This document shows positions 5,756-7,512 of a stretch of 7,512 nucleotides of DNA, one piece after another. A program made the translations under genes and the position numbers. Positions within the stretch are counted from its first letter, which is position 1, and every line of letters starts with the position of its first letter. The notes beneath the pieces were generated by a model. That model saw only the letters and a program-made list of their open reading frames with translations, made no database searches and was not told where the DNA came from. Source of the DNA: a bacterium (GTDB lineage: Bacteria > Patescibacteriota > Microgenomatia > JAUYPR01); NCBI GenBank assembly GCA_030695785.1, contig JAUYPR010000013.1:1-7512 (forward strand), read 5' to 3'.

Positions 5756-5857
5756 GTGACCTCACCTGAAGTTGTAGTCCAACCCGGCCTTCCGTTTTTG
5801 CCTGAAGACCAAGAACGCCTTTTTCTTCCCATGCGGTTACCGCGTGGAGGCGTGTGA
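5756..5857 (+). CDS. Possible small protein of 33 residues, unknown
   Basis: A GTG-initiated ORF of 33 codons fills most of the roughly 175-base gap between the transporter start and the end of hisS. The predicted peptide has a Pro- and Leu-rich middle (VVVQPGLPFLPEDQERLFLP) and no membrane segment, cysteines or motif I recognise. The case for it is positional: a TACAAT hexamer ends 6 bases before the GTG, the same spacing as at rpmE, hisS, htrA and the transporter gene, and the ORF stops 20 bases short of the hisS stop on the other strand. The case against it is its length, its GTG start and the chance of such an ORF arising at random. It could also be non-coding. Confidence 0.3.
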   Translation: MTSPEVVVQPGLPFLPEDQERLFLPMRLPRGGV

Positions 5858-5877
5858 CCGTATGCGACAGTTTTTGG

Positions 5878-7143
5878 TCAAACCGCAATGGATTCCATGG
5901 AATGAACAAGCTCTCGTTGAAGGAACTTCTGCTGGGTTCTTTTCAAAAGGTCTTTCACGACAACGACGTCGCTTTTGACTTCATCGGGTCCAAGGATAAC
6001 AGCGTAGGGAATACCCTGTTTGTCGGCGTACGCAAGTTGTTTGTCGAGTTTAGTCGCAATGGGATAGAGTTCGGTCGGGATTCCTGCCTCGCGCAATTGT
6101 CGCGCAAGGTCAATTGATTTTGGAACAAGCTTTTCGTCAAAAACAGTCACGAGAATTTTTGTCGGACTCGCGGGGAGGATGGGAATTTTTTTGTTTTGTT
6201 CCAAAAGCAGGGTGAGGACCATGTCGCCAATGGCAAAGCCAACGCCGTCAATGTTCTCTTTCCCGCCGAGAGCCTCGACCAAATTGTCAAACCTGCCGCC
6301 GCCGAAAATCGCGCGGAATTCTCCTTTGACATCATGCGCTTCAAACACGGTCCGCGTGTAATACAGAAGACCACGGACGATCATCGGATCATACTCAATC
6401 CAGTTCCCAAAGCCCAAAGTCTTTGTTGCGTCAAAAACCGAACGAAGCCATACTGCATCGTCAGGCAGATCTTTGTCGGAAAGGAGGGACTCGAGTTTTT
6501 GCTGCTGCTGGTCTGACAAACCGGCGGCGTGGAGCATTTCGCGGAAGGTTGAGGCGGGAATTTTTTCTTTGCGGTCAATCGCTTTGAGGACCAATCCAAA
6601 ATGCGTAGATGATACCCCAAGCGACGTCAGCCGTTTTTCCACAAGCTGTCGGTCGTTGATTTTGAGTTTGATGTTGTTCGGAGTGAGTCCGATTGATTGG
6701 AGGAATGAGGCAGCAACGCATAAAACCTCGGCGTCGGCAAGGGGAGTATTGGCGGCAAACATATTCACTTCCCACTGAAAAAACTCCCGGCCCCGCCCTT
6801 TTTGTGGTTGTTCATACCGCCACGCAGGACCGATGGAAAACCAACGGATGGGTTTTTGTAGTTCTTTGCTTTTTTGTGCAAGCATGCGGCTCACCGTCGG
6901 CGTGATCTCTGGGCGGAGCGCTATTTTTCGGCCGCCGCGGTCATGCAGGTGGAATGTTTGCTCATTGACCAGCTCTTCGCCGCTTTTCACGGCGTAGAGT
7001 TCAAACGGTTCAATGTATGGGCCTTCGGTTTCTTGATAGCCGAAAAGTTTTGCGCTATGACGCATATGGTCAAACAACCACACACGAGTCGCCATGTCTT
7101 TTGGATAAAAGTCGCGGGTGCCTTTGAGGGGTTGAATGATCAT
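5878..7143 (-). CDS. hisS: Histidyl-tRNA synthetase
   Basis: Class II aminoacyl-tRNA synthetase that charges tRNA-His with histidine in the cytoplasm. The 421-residue protein is of normal length. It opens with QPLKGTRDFYP (4-14). Motif 1 lies around 40-60, then LRPEITPTVSRML (76-88), and motif 2 is GPAWRYEQPQKGRGREFFQW (105-124), with Arg109 as the motif 2 arginine. The HisRS-specific signature is VRGLLYYTRTVFE (256-268), with the catalytic arginine at 257; most homologues have Asp or Ala where Leu260 stands. GGGRFDNL (281-288) is in the motif 3 region, and residues from about 328 form the anticodon-binding domain. I chose the ATG at 7143 because the protein then starts as the family does and a TGGTATTAT element ends 6 bases before it; an ATG at 7164 would add seven residues and overlap the upstream gene. 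The TGA stop leaves a 175-base gap to the transporter. Confidence 0.96.
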   Translation of the reverse strand: MIIQPLKGTRDFYPKDMATRVWLFDHMRHSAKLFGYQETEGPYIEPFELYAVKSGEELVNEQTFHLHDRGGRKIALRPEITPTVSRMLAQKSKELQKPIRWFSIGPAWRYEQPQKGRGREFFQWEVNMFAANTPLADAEVLCVAASFLQSIGLTPNNIKLKINDRQLVEKRLTSLGVSSTHFGLVLKAIDRKEKIPASTFREMLHAAGLSDQQQQKLESLLSDKDLPDDAVWLRSVFDATKTLGFGNWIEYDPMIVRGLLYYTRTVFEAHDVKGEFRAIFGGGRFDNLVEALGGKENIDGVGFAIGDMVLTLLLEQNKKIPILPASPTKILVTVFDEKLVPKSIDLARQLREAGIPTELYPIATKLDKQLAYADKQGIPYAVILGPDEVKSDVVVVKDLLKRTQQKFLQRELVHSMESIAV

Positions 7144-7147
7144 GAAA

Positions 7148-7512
7148 TCATAATACCATGTCATTCTTGCTCTGGATAACAGTGAGGGATGTCGGTAATT
7201 TCGTGAGGCGTTTCACGCCACTTTTCGTCATGACCACCGTGTCTTCGATGCGGATCCCGCCCCAGCGCTTGTCATAGATTCCTGGTTCGACGGTGAAGGT
7301 CATCCCTTCTTTCAAAACCGCTTGACTCTTTGGACCGATGGATGGTTCTTCGTGCACTTTTTTTCCGATGCCGTGTCCAAGCGTGTGCAAAAATCTCTTT
7401 CCATACCCACCCTTTTTGATGATTGATCGAGCGACTGCGTCTAATGCCGCGCCCGTGATTCCCGGTTTTGCAGCTTTGATCGCCTCATCGTGTGCGCGAA
7501 GAACAAGGGCAT
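7148..7512 (-). CDS. M24 family metallopeptidase (Xaa-Pro aminopeptidase-like), 3' part
   Basis: Only the last 120 codons are in the window; the gene continues beyond 7512. The fragment is the C-terminal half of a pita-bread fold domain, as in Xaa-Pro aminopeptidases and methionine aminopeptidases. LGHGIGKKVHEEPSIGP carries the metal-binding His in the GHG motif, FTVEPGIYDKRWGG carries the first metal Glu, and GIRIEDTVVMT carries the second. The two Asp ligands would lie upstream, outside the window. VEPGIY with IRIEDTVV favours the Xaa-Pro peptidase branch over methionine aminopeptidase, but without the N-terminal domain this is not certain. The TGA stop is 4 bases before the hisS ATG, and the hisS -10 element lies over its final codons. 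Confidence 0.87.
   Translation of the reverse strand, partial: ALVLRAHDEAIKAAKPGITGAALDAVARSIIKKGGYGKRFLHTLGHGIGKKVHEEPSIGPKSQAVLKEGMTFTVEPGIYDKRWGGIRIEDTVVMTKSGVKRLTKLPTSLTVIQSKNDMVL
7150..7158 (-). promoter_or_regulatory. Extended -10 promoter element of hisS
   Basis: TGGTATTAT on the minus strand is a full extended -10 (TG, one base, then TATTAT with 5 of 6 matches). It ends exactly 6 bases before the hisS ATG. The -35 region is poor, as is common for extended -10 promoters. It lies in the last codons of the M24 peptidase gene. Confidence 0.55.

Noticed and set aside
5833..5843. Hairpin GCGG-TTA-CCGC downstream of hisS as a terminator
   Set aside because: The stem is only 4 bp and no T-run follows on the minus strand.
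3651..7512. UGA recoded as a sense codon, suggested by the odd RF1 in a CPR-like genome
   Set aside because: TGA stands exactly at the expected protein ends in seven genes, and no conserved domain needs read-through of an in-frame TGA.

Overview
This window looks like a core-genome segment of a Candidatus Patescibacteria (CPR) bacterium, most likely of the Parcubacteria group. The evidence is the compact gene packing, the near absence of Shine-Dalgarno sites, and a 30S-protein operon (S6, SSB, S18) with no L9 gene after it. Several housekeeping proteins are also non-standard: S6 and L31 carry charged C-terminal tails and RF1 lacks its N-terminal domain. GC content is moderate, about half. This placement is an inference from gene content, since there is no rRNA here.

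Layout. Plus strand, 36-3672: rpsF, ssb and rpsR, then a membrane-anchored S41 carboxy-terminal processing protease and a membrane-anchored HtrA/DegS-type serine protease. Minus strand, 7512-3651: the 3' part of an M24 (Xaa-Pro peptidase family) gene running off the right edge, then hisS, an EamA-family transporter, rpmE (L31) and prfA (RF1-like). htrA and prfA converge and their 3' ends overlap by 22 bp. Between hisS and the transporter gene lies about 175 bp holding the transporter promoter and a possible divergent 33-codon ORF. I see no tRNA, rRNA, CRISPR, insertion sequence or convincing rho-independent terminator.

How the genes work together. Most products serve translation: S6, S18, L31, HisRS and RF1. 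SSB serves DNA maintenance, and the two anchored proteases probably act in envelope protein quality control. L31 and RF1 are adjacent and nearly touching, and rpmE-prfA adjacency is common in bacteria.

Two points stand out. First, at several gene starts a -10-like hexamer ends 6-7 bases before the start codon with no Shine-Dalgarno in between, which is the geometry of leaderless mRNAs. Second, the only RF1 candidate here lacks about 113 N-terminal residues (domain 1) yet keeps its codon-recognition and GGQ motifs. I found no mobile element, defence system or clearly new multi-gene system.
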